DNA of 64,000 nucleotides from UBA2779 sp965232615 (lineage in GTDB: Bacteria; Spirochaetota; Spirochaetia; DSM-2461), in NCBI GenBank assembly GCA_965232615.1, contig OZ246985.1, positions 1,302,001-1,366,000 of the forward strand, read 5' to 3'. Each line of letters begins with the position of its first letter. Position 1 is the stretch's first letter. A model generated the notes under the pieces. The model did not search any database, was not told the DNA's origin, and saw only the letters and a program-made list of their open reading frames with translations. Below are positions 51,560-59,957 of this stretch, one piece after another. Position numbers and translations under genes: made by a program.

Positions 51560-52411
51560 TTGATAAATCCAGCTTCCCTGATCGGTGCAATTCTAGGTTT
51601 CTTTATTGGTACCTATTTTTTGCGATCTTTTCTCCTGGGAATAATTTTTTCAGCTATAGGAAGTTCTATTGGATCAGGAATCGGTGTTCGGACTTACCGG
51701 AATAATCACCAGGCCCGTAGTACTCATGGATGGTTTTCCGGTTGGGGGAGCGTCGGTTCAGCAGATGGACCTGTCTTCATGGAAACCCTTTTCTCCATGT
51801 TGGGCAAGCTTGCTGCAGCGGATGGATATGTCAGTTCAGAAGAAGAGAAGACTTTTCGAAATGTAGTGATTAATGAACTGCATATTACATCTCCAGAAAG
51901 CATATCCATGGCTATGAGAATTTTCCGAGAAGCATCTTCGTCTTCAACACCAGTTTCTCAATATGCAAGTCGTGCCAGAGATACTTTCGGGAATCGTCCA
52001 CAGTTACTGGAGATGATGCTGCTCATTATGATCCGGGTGAGTGCATCCGTTGATGGAATCCATCCGGCAGAAGATAGGATTCTTCGGGAATCTGCTGTAG
52101 TTTTTGGGTATTCTGCAAGTGCATATGAATCAATTCGATCCCGCTACACATTTGGTGGACGTTCTTCCCGTGGAAACAGCTTTGCAGGCGGATCAGGAGG
52201 TGATTTGAAGGATGCTTACGCTACCCTGGATGTCAATGCAGATGCAACAGAGTCTGAAATACGCAAGTCATACAGAAAAAAAGCCGCTGAATATCATCCG
52301 GATAAAATAGCAGCAAAGGGACTTCCAAAGGAATTCACCGAATTCGCCAGGACCAAATTCCAGGAAATTCAACATGCCTGGGAGCTCATTCGTAGCGCAC
52401 GGAATTTCTAA
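51560..52411 (+). CDS. TerB-like and C-terminal J-domain membrane protein (DjlA-like)
   Basis: 283 aa, TTG start behind AAGGAG. One or two N-terminal hydrophobic helices (about 5-35, LIGAILGFFIGTYFLRSF), a TerB-like domain (about 75-190, LAAADGYVSSEEEKTFRNV) and a J domain at the C-terminus (about 217-283, DAYATLDVNADATESEIRKSYRKKA then YHPDK). This is the order found in DjlA co-chaperones. Convergent with the phosphoribosyltransferase gene (4-nt overlap). Confidence 0.88.
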   Translation: MINPASLIGAILGFFIGTYFLRSFLLGIIFSAIGSSIGSGIGVRTYRNNHQARSTHGWFSGWGSVGSADGPVFMETLFSMLGKLAAADGYVSSEEEKTFRNVVINELHITSPESISMAMRIFREASSSSTPVSQYASRARDTFGNRPQLLEMMLLIMIRVSASVDGIHPAEDRILRESAVVFGYSASAYESIRSRYTFGGRSSRGNSFAGGSGGDLKDAYATLDVNADATESEIRKSYRKKAAEYHPDKIAAKGLPKEFTEFARTKFQEIQHAWELIRSARNF

Positions 52412-52854
52412 CTTTCCATAGCACTTGATCCCAATTGCTTGTGTTTGTCCACTTCCCAGGGCCACTGAAGGCATTTTTCATGCACACCAAAGAGAGATAT
52501 ATCCGCATAGCCGGAAATGACCATAGTTTTTATGTGAGCTGCACCTTTCAGTTCTTTTACAGCCAGGTTCAGAGTAGCTCCAGTGTTACAAACATCATCG
52601 ACCAGAAGGATGCTTCGGTTTGATATATTCTCATTCATTTTCTCCAATAACTGTGGAGAATCCATGATTGGTTGATGATTATCGTCTCGAAATTTGATCT
52701 TCATCAGACATAAAGGGATATTTAGCCAGTGGGAAACCAGACAGGATGGCAGTATTCCGCCTTTTTCAATACCTACAACAAGATCGAAAACGCCGGTCAC
52801 TTTCTTCTTGACCGCATTCATTATCGCATCCAGTGATATAACTTGCTCAGTCAT
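52408..52854 (-). CDS. Phosphoribosyltransferase-family protein
   Basis: 148 aa from the ATG at 52854, which follows GGGGGAGGG; a longer frame to 52899 is less likely. Type I PRTase fold with VVGIEKGGILPSCLVSHWL and the PRPP loop ILLVDDVCNTGATL. It resembles xanthine/hypoxanthine-type phosphoribosyltransferases; the base substrate cannot be told. Confidence 0.85.
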   Translation of the reverse strand: MTEQVISLDAIMNAVKKKVTGVFDLVVGIEKGGILPSCLVSHWLNIPLCLMKIKFRDDNHQPIMDSPQLLEKMNENISNRSILLVDDVCNTGATLNLAVKELKGAAHIKTMVISGYADISLFGVHEKCLQWPWEVDKHKQLGSSAMES

Positions 52855-53016
52855 TTGAATCCCTCCCCCTGGATAAATCACAGTTGCATTGTTTTTCATC
52901 CATTATCCCAGTCGATAACCTCTGGAATGAAAACAGCCAGGAATTATCCTGCTGTTGAGTGTGATATGTCCTCACAGGGGTCATGAGTATTCCAGGCATT
53001 AATGAAATGAGAAAAA

Positions 53017-54021
53017 TTATCGAATAATTCCCAGTGGGTTTGGTTTCATCAATAGTTTTGCATATTGAGCACGTTTATACACCCATGGATCATTGGATTT
53101 TTGTCTGCTCATCTTTCCTCTGAAAGCGTTTATATTCTCATACCCTTTGACATCCATCCAGTTGTTTAAATCTGAAACAAGACGACCCAATTGTGTGATT
53201 CTATTCTTGTAGAGAGTACTGACAACTTGAACGACATCAGCACCTGCTAATAGCATTTTTACAACGTCCAGGCCATCCATTATCCCGCTTGAAGCACAGA
53301 TACAGGCGTTTACATTGCCATAAAGTAGACCTGCATATCGCAGAGGCAGCCGATTGGCTGTCGATGTACTTAAATTCAAGGGCAGGGTATTTGCTTCTTT
53401 CTCTACATCTATGTCCGGTTGGAAAAACTTGTTGAATAACACCAAACCCTGTGCTCCTGCATCAGATAATTTTCTAGCTATAGTGATCGGAGTTGTATAA
53501 AACAAGCTCATTTTTATAGCAACAGGGATTTTTACACTTTTTACTACTGCCTGTACAGCTTCCAACTGTTCCTGTTCTACGGAAGCACTATTGTTTGCCT
53601 GCTGTTCAGGATTGGCAAAAAAATTCAGTTCCAACCCGTCAACTCCAGTCTCCTGAAGTTTAACGGCCCATTCTGTCCAGGTGTCTTTGTTAACTGCATT
53701 CAAACTTGCAAAGACAGGAATGGATACTGCTTCTCTGGCTTTTTGAACCCACATCAAATGGGTATCGGGACCGGAATGTTCCATCTCTGGATAAAGGCTG
53801 GACATTTCTGCATTAAAACCGCTGAATTGTCCCTGCTCTTCCTCAAAACGAGCTCTTTCAAGCTGAATTTGCTCTTCAAATAAGCTCTTTATTATCAGGG
53901 CACCTGCTCCTGAATCTTCAATCTTCTTGATTGAATCCATATGTCCAGTGAGTTCAGAGGCACCAGCAATAACAGGGTTTTCAAGTGCTATGCCCATGTA
54001 AGAAGTCTTTAGATCAGCCAT
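53017..54021 (-). CDS. Dihydroorotate dehydrogenase-like FMN protein
   Basis: About 334 aa from the ATG at 54021, chosen for GGAGGAG six bases ahead. TIM-barrel with YMGIALENPVIAGASELTG, FASLNAVNKDTWTEW, VDGLELNFFANPEQ, VAIKMSLFYT, and FMN-phosphate loop SSGIMDGLDVVKMLLAGADVVQV. The catalytic region differs from PyrD, and pyrimidine genes are absent, so it is likely the DHODH-like group of uncertain substrate often found in anaerobes. Confidence 0.85.
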   Translation of the reverse strand: MADLKTSYMGIALENPVIAGASELTGHMDSIKKIEDSGAGALIIKSLFEEQIQLERARFEEEQGQFSGFNAEMSSLYPEMEHSGPDTHLMWVQKAREAVSIPVFASLNAVNKDTWTEWAVKLQETGVDGLELNFFANPEQQANNSASVEQEQLEAVQAVVKSVKIPVAIKMSLFYTTPITIARKLSDAGAQGLVLFNKFFQPDIDVEKEANTLPLNLSTSTANRLPLRYAGLLYGNVNACICASSGIMDGLDVVKMLLAGADVVQVVSTLYKNRITQLGRLVSDLNNWMDVKGYENINAFRGKMSRQKSNDPWVYKRAQYAKLLMKPNPLGIIR

Positions 54022-54161
54022 TGTTTTCTCCTCCATTATTGGATCCGTCAGACATGACAGATAATTCATTATATCTGAGAAGCAACAAGTAATCCAGACC
54101 GATTCAAGGATTGCGGTTAAGAAGGACGTCTCGATATAGTAAATCAGTGTGTATTTGTGAA

Positions 54162-54656
54162 TTATGGATGGAATGGAATGGACGAGTGATGAAGCACAAT
54201 CCTCAGATGGCTATTCTCGTTTTGTACATATCCAAAGGTGTATTCAGCCAGCAATGACTCTTCTTCCATGCTTGTGAAAGTGTAATGTCCCATTGCCATG
54301 GCAGTAGCACCATTACAGTATATGCCTGCATTATCAAATTGTACTGATTTCCATGGCCTGAGAACGAAACCTGTATCTTCGCTGAAAGAAGAGTTCCCCC
54401 CAATAAAATAGGACAATGCAGATTCTCTGGTGAGCCTGAAAGGATGCGCTGATGCCCTGGTTGGCTTAAATAAGACCTGTCCTTCACTGAATGAATACAG
54501 GTTATCCAGGAATTCTTCTGCTTTCTGTACTAATGCAGAAGGGCTTTTGATAAGTTTTCCCAGTTCAATGACGTTGTTAGCCCATTTATACTGGGCTTCA
54601 TTGATCTCTTCTCTGGTGATATCTCCTCTATTCATAGTGGAATCCACACCACTCAT
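54162..54656 (-). CDS. Probable iota-class carbonic anhydrase (SnoaL/CaMKII-AD fold)
   Basis: 164 aa, no signal peptide. The segments VLFKPTRASAHPFRL, ALSYFIGG, DTGFVLRPWKSVQF, GIYCNGATAMAMGHYTF, AEYTFGYV and the C-terminal LRIVLHHSSIPF are, from memory, those of the COG4337 proteins shown to be metal-independent iota carbonic anhydrases in diatoms, Bigelowiella and Anabaena. The HHSS motif is the most telling. Many relatives carry misleading names in databases. The N-terminal 50 residues are helical. Confidence 0.7.
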   Translation of the reverse strand: MSGVDSTMNRGDITREEINEAQYKWANNVIELGKLIKSPSALVQKAEEFLDNLYSFSEGQVLFKPTRASAHPFRLTRESALSYFIGGNSSFSEDTGFVLRPWKSVQFDNAGIYCNGATAMAMGHYTFTSMEEESLLAEYTFGYVQNENSHLRIVLHHSSIPFHP

Positions 54657-54718
54657 ACACGGTGCTTTCTGTTGACCATATCTGCTGAAACAGGGTTGAA
54701 TAAACTGAATGTGATAGG

Positions 54719-54937
54719 TTATTTGCTTTCAGGTTCAGTACCCTTTGGGAGTTCTGTGTTGTCCTGATCATCTTCATTGCTGTTAAACGATTCTCCACGG
54801 AGCATTGCCAGATATTCAGCTGCATCATCAGTGGGTTCCGTTACACCTTCTTTCTTTTTAAGAAGTTTCTCCTCACGCTTCTTCTTCTTTTTTAATTCAA
54901 TTTGACGTTTTTCGTAAGTATAGTGACTGCGTGCCAA
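54719..54937 (-). CDS. Small lysine-rich conserved-type protein
   Basis: 72 aa. MARSHYTYEKRQIELKKKKKREEKLLKKK then an acidic C-terminal half (EYLAMLRGES). Similar short proteins with the YTYEKRQxELxKKxKKEEK pattern occur in several phyla without a known function; the basic start suggests nucleic acid or ribosome contact. Confidence 0.7.
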   Translation of the reverse strand: MARSHYTYEKRQIELKKKKKREEKLLKKKEGVTEPTDDAAEYLAMLRGESFNSNEDDQDNTELPKGTEPESK

Positions 54938-55110
54938 AGAATCCCCCTGTTGATGTTATGCGTGAATTGGCTGCATCAGTAATCGTCATTGGTTTGGATG
55001 CATGGTTGAGCAGGAATCTGTAAGGTATCAGCAGATTGATTATGCTTTGCTTACAAAACTCCTCACCCATGTACTTGACGCAAATACTCTTATTGATACA
55101 GCCCTACTGA

Positions 55111-55383
55111 TCAATAAGACTTGCGGGGACGATCTGTTCTCTCGCGTGCTACACTGACTTTCAATTGACGTCCCATATGGTCTTGACCATTAAGGGACTC
55201 GACTGCGGAATCGGCCGCAGCTTCATCCTCCATTTCTACAAAACCAAATCCTTTGGATCGATTGTCATATCGGTCGATGATAACTCTGGCACTGGTAACC
55301 TGGCCATGCTGGCTGAACAAATTTTCAAGTTCCTGATCATCGATAGAATAACTAAGATTCCCGACATAGAGCTTTTTGGGCAT
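55111..55383 (-). CDS. RRM-type RNA-binding protein
   Basis: 90 aa, a single RNA recognition motif. RNP2 is KLYVGNLSYS and RNP1 is KGFGFVEM, with a basic C-terminus (SVARERTDRPRKSY). Proteins of this type in bacteria are often cold-inducible. SD AGGAGAG. A long gap lies upstream. Confidence 0.92.
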   Translation of the reverse strand: MPKKLYVGNLSYSIDDQELENLFSQHGQVTSARVIIDRYDNRSKGFGFVEMEDEAAADSAVESLNGQDHMGRQLKVSVARERTDRPRKSY

Positions 55384-55777
55384 TTTTCTCTCCTGAGTAC
55401 GTTAACCCGTAAGTGGCTGTTCATCTTAAACGTTGTTACGGAAAGAAAGGATAGAGGGCAAGGCCACAGAACAGGAGGCATCGACATCACTTATCGCTCG
55501 TGCTAACACGTGTGCAACGACCAGATTGGAACGTTACCAATCTTACAGTCTTCACAGAATACAATATTGGCAACTTGTTGTCTATACCCAGGGACTGCTT
55601 TTTTATGAGAAACCTGTGATTTCAGGAAATCCGGTTGAAATCTGCCATTCAGTGTAAGGAGAAACTTCAAGTAAGCGAAGGCTGTTTGATCATACTCTCC
55701 GTAAAATGACGTGCTATATTAGAGGTGCCCTACAACAGGTGGCCAGGAATATAGTAGTATGCTGCTCTGACAGATGG
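55384..55777. other. 394-bp intergenic region upstream of the RRM gene
   Basis: No gene with a start codon and ribosome-binding site was found. A minus-strand frame of about 67 codons (roughly 55505-55725) is open but lacks an ATG. A MITE-1-like tip TTAGAGGTGCCC is at 55719-55730. Part of the region may be a long leader of the RRM gene. Confidence 0.4.
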
Positions 55778-56245
55778 TTACGGCACAGTTGAATTATCGG
55801 TCAATTCCTCATTATGCTCTTCAGCCCATCGTTTTTCATTCATACGCCAGAAGAGTTTGTTATTCAAAGCCCTGTTGCGTTCGATATTCTTCAATCCGAT
55901 TATGCATAGCTGCTTGAAGCGCAGAGGGAAGAGAGCAGCAAAGGGATTCTCATCATATTCCTTCAATATTGCGTTGAATTGTGCTTCAGCCACTTTGATT
56001 TTGCCCATTTTGTAATGAATAAACGCCTGTTCATATCTTGCGGCTATTTTTCTTGGGATGCTTTCAGGGTATCGAATAAGAAATACATCATAGTAAAACA
56101 GGGCATCCTTGTATCGACTATCACCGGAAGCTTCTTGAGCATTTTTGAAAAAAATTTCCGGTGACCATGTGGGGTCAAGGGTATCAACTGCACTGATGCA
56201 AGATGATAGCAAAGCTGGTATAATTATTATCGAGAGACGTTTCAT
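55778..56245 (-). CDS. Lipoprotein with TPR-like repeats (BamD/YfiO-like)
   Basis: About 155 aa from the ATG at 56245 (an earlier ATG is at 56257). Lipobox LLSSC at about residue 15-19. Then TPR-type helices: YKDALFYYDVFLIRYPES, ARYEQAFIHYKMGKIKVAEAQFNAIL. The pattern is like the N-terminal repeats of BamD, but the protein is shorter than BamD (about 245 aa). Probably on the periplasmic face of the outer or inner membrane. Confidence 0.75.
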   Translation of the reverse strand: MKRLSIIIIPALLSSCISAVDTLDPTWSPEIFFKNAQEASGDSRYKDALFYYDVFLIRYPESIPRKIAARYEQAFIHYKMGKIKVAEAQFNAILKEYDENPFAALFPLRFKQLCIIGLKNIERNRALNNKLFWRMNEKRWAEEHNEELTDNSTVP

Positions 56246-56450
56246 GTATCCTGTCATTTATCAATAAAACTCCCTCAAGCATGATAGTGGATATAAGAGA
56301 GGCGTATCAAGCTGGACAGAGACAGAATCGGTGTTATTTCTAAACTGAAAGAACTCGTCCCAGCACAGTATTATTCCTCCCGATCTTGTAGTCTCTGACA
56401 ATTTGATCTGGTGGCCATTACCCAGTGTCAGAAATCCTGTAAAACCCCCT

Positions 56451-56765
56451 TCAACCCCTCCCGGGATCCCAATTCCCTAATATAGCAGAACGGGCCAGTC
56501 TTTCACATCGATTCTGTATCGTATCGGAAGAAACCTCCAGATGACGGCTGATGTCATTCACACCTGAAGAGGTCACCAGTTGCTGTAGAAGTTCCTCGTA
56601 ATCGACGACCTTTTTCGCGTAGTAATCGATGGAAAAAGTCTGGGCGGAAAAGGTCCTTTTGCAGTCATTGCAGATGGAGCGTTGGACTGTTCCAAATGCT
56701 TCTGTGTGGTAAGAACTGTACATCGAAAACCAGTTTTTTGGTTTGGAGTACTGAAATTGATACAT
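56451..56765 (-). pseudogene. N-terminal transposase fragment
   Basis: 104 codons: CNDCKRTFSAQTFSIDYYAKK is a zinc-ribbon half (one CxxC visible), followed by SSGVNDISRHLEVSSDTIQN, a helix-turn-helix. The last nine residues (LGNWDPGRG) come from beyond the deletion. Resembles the DNA-binding N-terminus of IS1/IS1595-type transposases; the catalytic domain is absent. Confidence 0.7.
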
Positions 56766-56832
56766 TCCGGGTTGGGTCAGTGAGGGAATAACATAGTCGA
56801 TCTCCTTATAAATTGTTTTCTTACTATGTTAT

Positions 56833-56990
56833 GGGCACCTCTAAAAAAGCCATTTAGTTCTTGACTCGATCTTTTCTGCCGCTACTGCGTTGTCAAAATG
56901 CTCACGTAAGCAGGTGCATACTGTGGGGCGTAGCCCGAGGAACGCACCGCCACTTCGTCAATTTCCTAAAGCTGTTTTTTGAAGGTACCC
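56833..56990 (+). mobile_element. MITE-1 copy E inside the deleted IS
   Basis: 158 bp, ends GGGCACCTCTAAAAAAG and GTTTTTTGAAGGTACCC. Flanks TTAT and TTGT are a 4-bp duplication with one change. IS copy 1 (near 41843-41860) has the same sequence without the element (CTATGTTATAACGA), i.e. the empty site. Tip GGGCGTAGCCC as in copy A. Confidence 0.92.
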
Positions 56991-57053
56991 TTGTAACGAG
57001 CTTGACATGGGTTTTTGTTACATTAACAAGCTTTCTGACACTAATAAGGATTC

Positions 57054-57368
57054 TCAGGTCGCATTAGAGATAGAATCATAGACTTCATCTTTTGCCGGAA
57101 TATTTACTCTCAACTCCTTCATATAGGATTTCAAATCTCCCATAGGCGTATATGTATCACAGTGATCCATGGACCGACGTGCGATTGTAAAATACTTGTA
57201 TAATTTCTCATCGCCAAGTTTTTTACGCCATTTTCCGGCACTGCATCTGATTCGTAGCATGTATTTACCATCATTGGTGTAATGACGGATGAGTTTGCAG
57301 TTGATGCAATTAGCACAGTAGATTTTCTTATTTAAATTCTCTTTTGATGGATCAAATACTGGAATCAT
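57054..57368 (-). CDS. Small cysteine-containing protein, possible zinc ribbon
   Basis: 104 aa from the ATG at 57368, behind GAGAGGATAGGA; the longer frame to 57386 runs into a MITE-1-like tip. N-terminal YCANCINCKLIRHY with later Cys (RIRCSAGKW and DHCDTY) could bind a metal. No known domain; function unknown. Adjacent to the deleted IS. Confidence 0.68.
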   Translation of the reverse strand: MIPVFDPSKENLNKKIYCANCINCKLIRHYTNDGKYMLRIRCSAGKWRKKLGDEKLYKYFTIARRSMDHCDTYTPMGDLKSYMKELRVNIPAKDEVYDSISNAT

Positions 57369-57381
57369 TCCTATCCTCTCA

Positions 57382-57396
57382 GGCACCTCTGAAAAA
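57382..57396. repeat. Solo MITE-1-like tip
   Basis: GGCACCTCTGAAAAA resembles a MITE-1 terminus with one change; no partner end is present. It is immediately upstream of the small Cys protein. Confidence 0.4.
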
Positions 57397-57497
57397 GAAT
57401 TTTCTTCTCGAAGCTATATTCTGGAGAGACCTTTTATTTTAACAGGTATCCTTGTTCTGGATTATCGACGAAACAGATGAAAAAATTGAATCCCATA

Positions 57498-59948
57498 TCA
57501 GTCTTCAAGATCATGACAGGGAACAGTATTCCAGATTTCATCGGCATATTCTTTGATGGAACGATCAGAACTGAATCTTCCACTGCCGGCAATGTTATGC
57601 AGGGCCATCTGATTCCATATCTCCCGATTTGTCCATGTCAGGTTTGCTTTGTTCCGTGCTTCACGGTATGAAGCAAAATCGGTCAATACGAAATAGTTGT
57701 CAGCAGCATTGCCTTCCACTCCATGAATCAGGGAATCATACAGTTCCCTGAAGTCATCGCCTGAACCAAGGGTTCCATCGACAAGAGTGTTCAATGCCCG
57801 CTTGAGCATGGGATCTGATTCAAGTATAGCGGTAGGATCGTTTTTTCCTGAATGACGGAGGGCGGCAACTTCCTCAGGAAGCATTCCGAAAATAAAAGCA
57901 TTGTTCTCACCGACTTCTTCCACGATCTCAATATTGGCACCGTCCATAGTACCCAGGGTAATGGCTCCATTCATCATGAATTTCATATTACCAGTTCCTG
58001 AAGCTTCTTTTCCGGCAGTGGATATCTGTTGAGATATTTCTGCACCTGGGATGAGTATTTCGGCAATACTCACCCGGTAATCGGGAATAAAAACCACTTT
58101 AAGACGGTCGGAGTTCTTCTTATCATTGTTAATGATATTGGCCGCGGTATGAATCAGATGGATAATCTGCCGGGCTCTTCTATAACCTGGTGCTGCTTTG
58201 CCTCCGAAAAAAATAGTTCGATGCGGTAACATCAATTCCGGGTTATCCTTGAGAATCAACCAATCGTGTATGACTGAGAGAATGTTCATCAGTTGTCTCT
58301 TGTACTCATGAAGACGTTTTATTTGTACGTCAAACAAGCTGGATGGATCGATGATCAGACCGGTGAGTTGTCGGGTCAGACTGGCCATCTGTATTTTGTT
58401 AATCTGTTTTATTTCATCCAGATTCTGCAGTATGGACTTATCGCCGGCCAGAGATCTCAGATTGCTGAGCAGCGACAAGTCTTTTGTCCATAGGGGTCCA
58501 ATTATTTCATTCAAAAAACTTGCCAGGGAGGGATTGGCTTTTCTCAACCAGCGTCTCTGTGTAACCCCATTTGTTTTATTGTTGAATTTGTCCGGCCAGA
58601 GTTTGTACCAGTCGTTGAGCACACTGTTTTTGAGGATTTCTGTGTGTATGGCGGCAACTCCATTGATGCTGAAAGAGGCCACAATAGCCAGGTGGGCCAT
58701 TTTGATCATTCCATCAGCAAGTATGGACATCCTGTGATGCCGTTCTCTTTCTCCAGGGGCTGTTTTTATGAGTAAGGCCATGAAACATCTGTTAATCTCT
58801 TCCACAATTTGTATGAGACGTGGAAACTCCGCACGGAAAAGGTCAATACTCCATTGCTCCAGTGCTTCGGTTAGAACTGTATGATTCGTATAGGCAAAGG
58901 TTCGAGTGGTTATCTCCCATGCCTGATTCCATTCCAATCCTTCAATATCCAGAAGTAGTCGCATGAGTTCAGGTATGGCGATTACTGGATGGGTATCGTT
59001 AAGCTGTATAACAGCCTTTTCTGAAAACATTGAGAGGTCTTCACCATAGACAGAATGGTATTCCCTGATGATATCCTGAAGAGATGCAGAAGTGAAAAAA
59101 TACTGCTGACGCAACCGCAAAACCTTACCGGCCGGATAGCTGTCATCAGGGTAGAGTATCCTTGTAAGATCTTTTGCCCTGTTCTGCGATTCCACAGCTT
59201 TCTGATATTCTGTGTTATTAAACTGTTGGAGGTTAAATCCATCCACTGATTCAGCTTCCCATAGTCTCAGAGTATTGATGGTTCCGGTTTCCCACCCAAT
59301 GACAGGCATATCACAGGGTATGGCCCGTACATCCTCCGTATCCACAAGTCTGAACCCTGGCGTACCATCAGGGTGTATTTCGCTGACCACGCGGCCTCCA
59401 AAAGGCACAATAACCATTCGATCAGTCCGGCGTATGGACCATGGATCGTCTTTGGCCATCCAATCATCGGGTTTTTCCATCTGCCTGTCGTTGATTATTT
59501 CCTGTCGGAACATTCCATATCTATAGCGTATACCATATCCACGGGCCGGCAGGTTGAGAGTGGCCAGTGATTCCATAAAACAGGCAGCCAGACGGCCAAG
59601 GCCTCCATTGCCCAGAGCTGCATCCGGTTCAATATCCTCGGCAGCATTGAGATCAACTTCTATTTCCTCGAGAGCCGTGGCAATATCATCTCTCCAGCCA
59701 AGATTGATGAGATTGTTTCCCAATACACGGCCGATGAGGTATTCCGCGGAAAAGTAATATGCCTTCTTCAGTCCGCATGAATGTACATGTTTCTCAACAT
59801 CTCTCCATTGATTCCAGAGCAGATCCATGATGGCCCTGGAAACAGCTTCATAGGTATCTCTAGGACTCGCTCCGGCAACTCCATCTCCTGTTTTTCTATC
59901 AATCCAATAGTAAAATCGATTCAGAAACTCTTTCTTATCCAGCTTCAT
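57498..59948 (-). CDS. glgP: Glycogen/maltodextrin phosphorylase
   Basis: 816 aa, GT35 family PLP enzyme that releases glucose 1-phosphate. Full-length: YYFSAEYLIGRVLGNNLINLG, ALGNGGLGRLAACFMESLA, VQLNDTHPVIAIPELMRLL, NGVTQRRWL, FGGKAAPGYRRA, and the PLP-lysine region EASGTGNMKFMMNGAITLGTMDGANIEI (in pieces: EASGTGNMKFMMNG, TLGTMDGANIEI). Nine nt downstream of hom on the same strand. Confidence 0.95.
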   Translation of the reverse strand: MKLDKKEFLNRFYYWIDRKTGDGVAGASPRDTYEAVSRAIMDLLWNQWRDVEKHVHSCGLKKAYYFSAEYLIGRVLGNNLINLGWRDDIATALEEIEVDLNAAEDIEPDAALGNGGLGRLAACFMESLATLNLPARGYGIRYRYGMFRQEIINDRQMEKPDDWMAKDDPWSIRRTDRMVIVPFGGRVVSEIHPDGTPGFRLVDTEDVRAIPCDMPVIGWETGTINTLRLWEAESVDGFNLQQFNNTEYQKAVESQNRAKDLTRILYPDDSYPAGKVLRLRQQYFFTSASLQDIIREYHSVYGEDLSMFSEKAVIQLNDTHPVIAIPELMRLLLDIEGLEWNQAWEITTRTFAYTNHTVLTEALEQWSIDLFRAEFPRLIQIVEEINRCFMALLIKTAPGERERHHRMSILADGMIKMAHLAIVASFSINGVAAIHTEILKNSVLNDWYKLWPDKFNNKTNGVTQRRWLRKANPSLASFLNEIIGPLWTKDLSLLSNLRSLAGDKSILQNLDEIKQINKIQMASLTRQLTGLIIDPSSLFDVQIKRLHEYKRQLMNILSVIHDWLILKDNPELMLPHRTIFFGGKAAPGYRRARQIIHLIHTAANIINNDKKNSDRLKVVFIPDYRVSIAEILIPGAEISQQISTAGKEASGTGNMKFMMNGAITLGTMDGANIEIVEEVGENNAFIFGMLPEEVAALRHSGKNDPTAILESDPMLKRALNTLVDGTLGSGDDFRELYDSLIHGVEGNAADNYFVLTDFASYREARNKANLTWTNREIWNQMALHNIAGSGRFSSDRSIKEYADEIWNTVPCHDLED

Positions 59949-59957
59949 TTTCTTCTC

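Larger units (their letters stand above)
56424..57042 (-). mobile_element. Internally deleted IS copy 2 carrying MITE-1 copy E
   Basis: Ends AGTGTCAGAAATCCTGT and AACAAGCTTTCTGACACT match IS copy 1. The N-terminal transposase part joins directly to the extreme 3' end (GGGGTTGAAGGGGGTTTTAC) near 56470-56485, so about 600 bp are lost. It also carries MITE-1 copy E. Confidence 0.8.

Noticed and set aside
55505..55725. Open minus-strand frame of about 67 codons upstream of the RRM gene
   Set aside because: No ATG/GTG/TTG with a ribosome-binding site and no recognisable motif; kept as intergenic.
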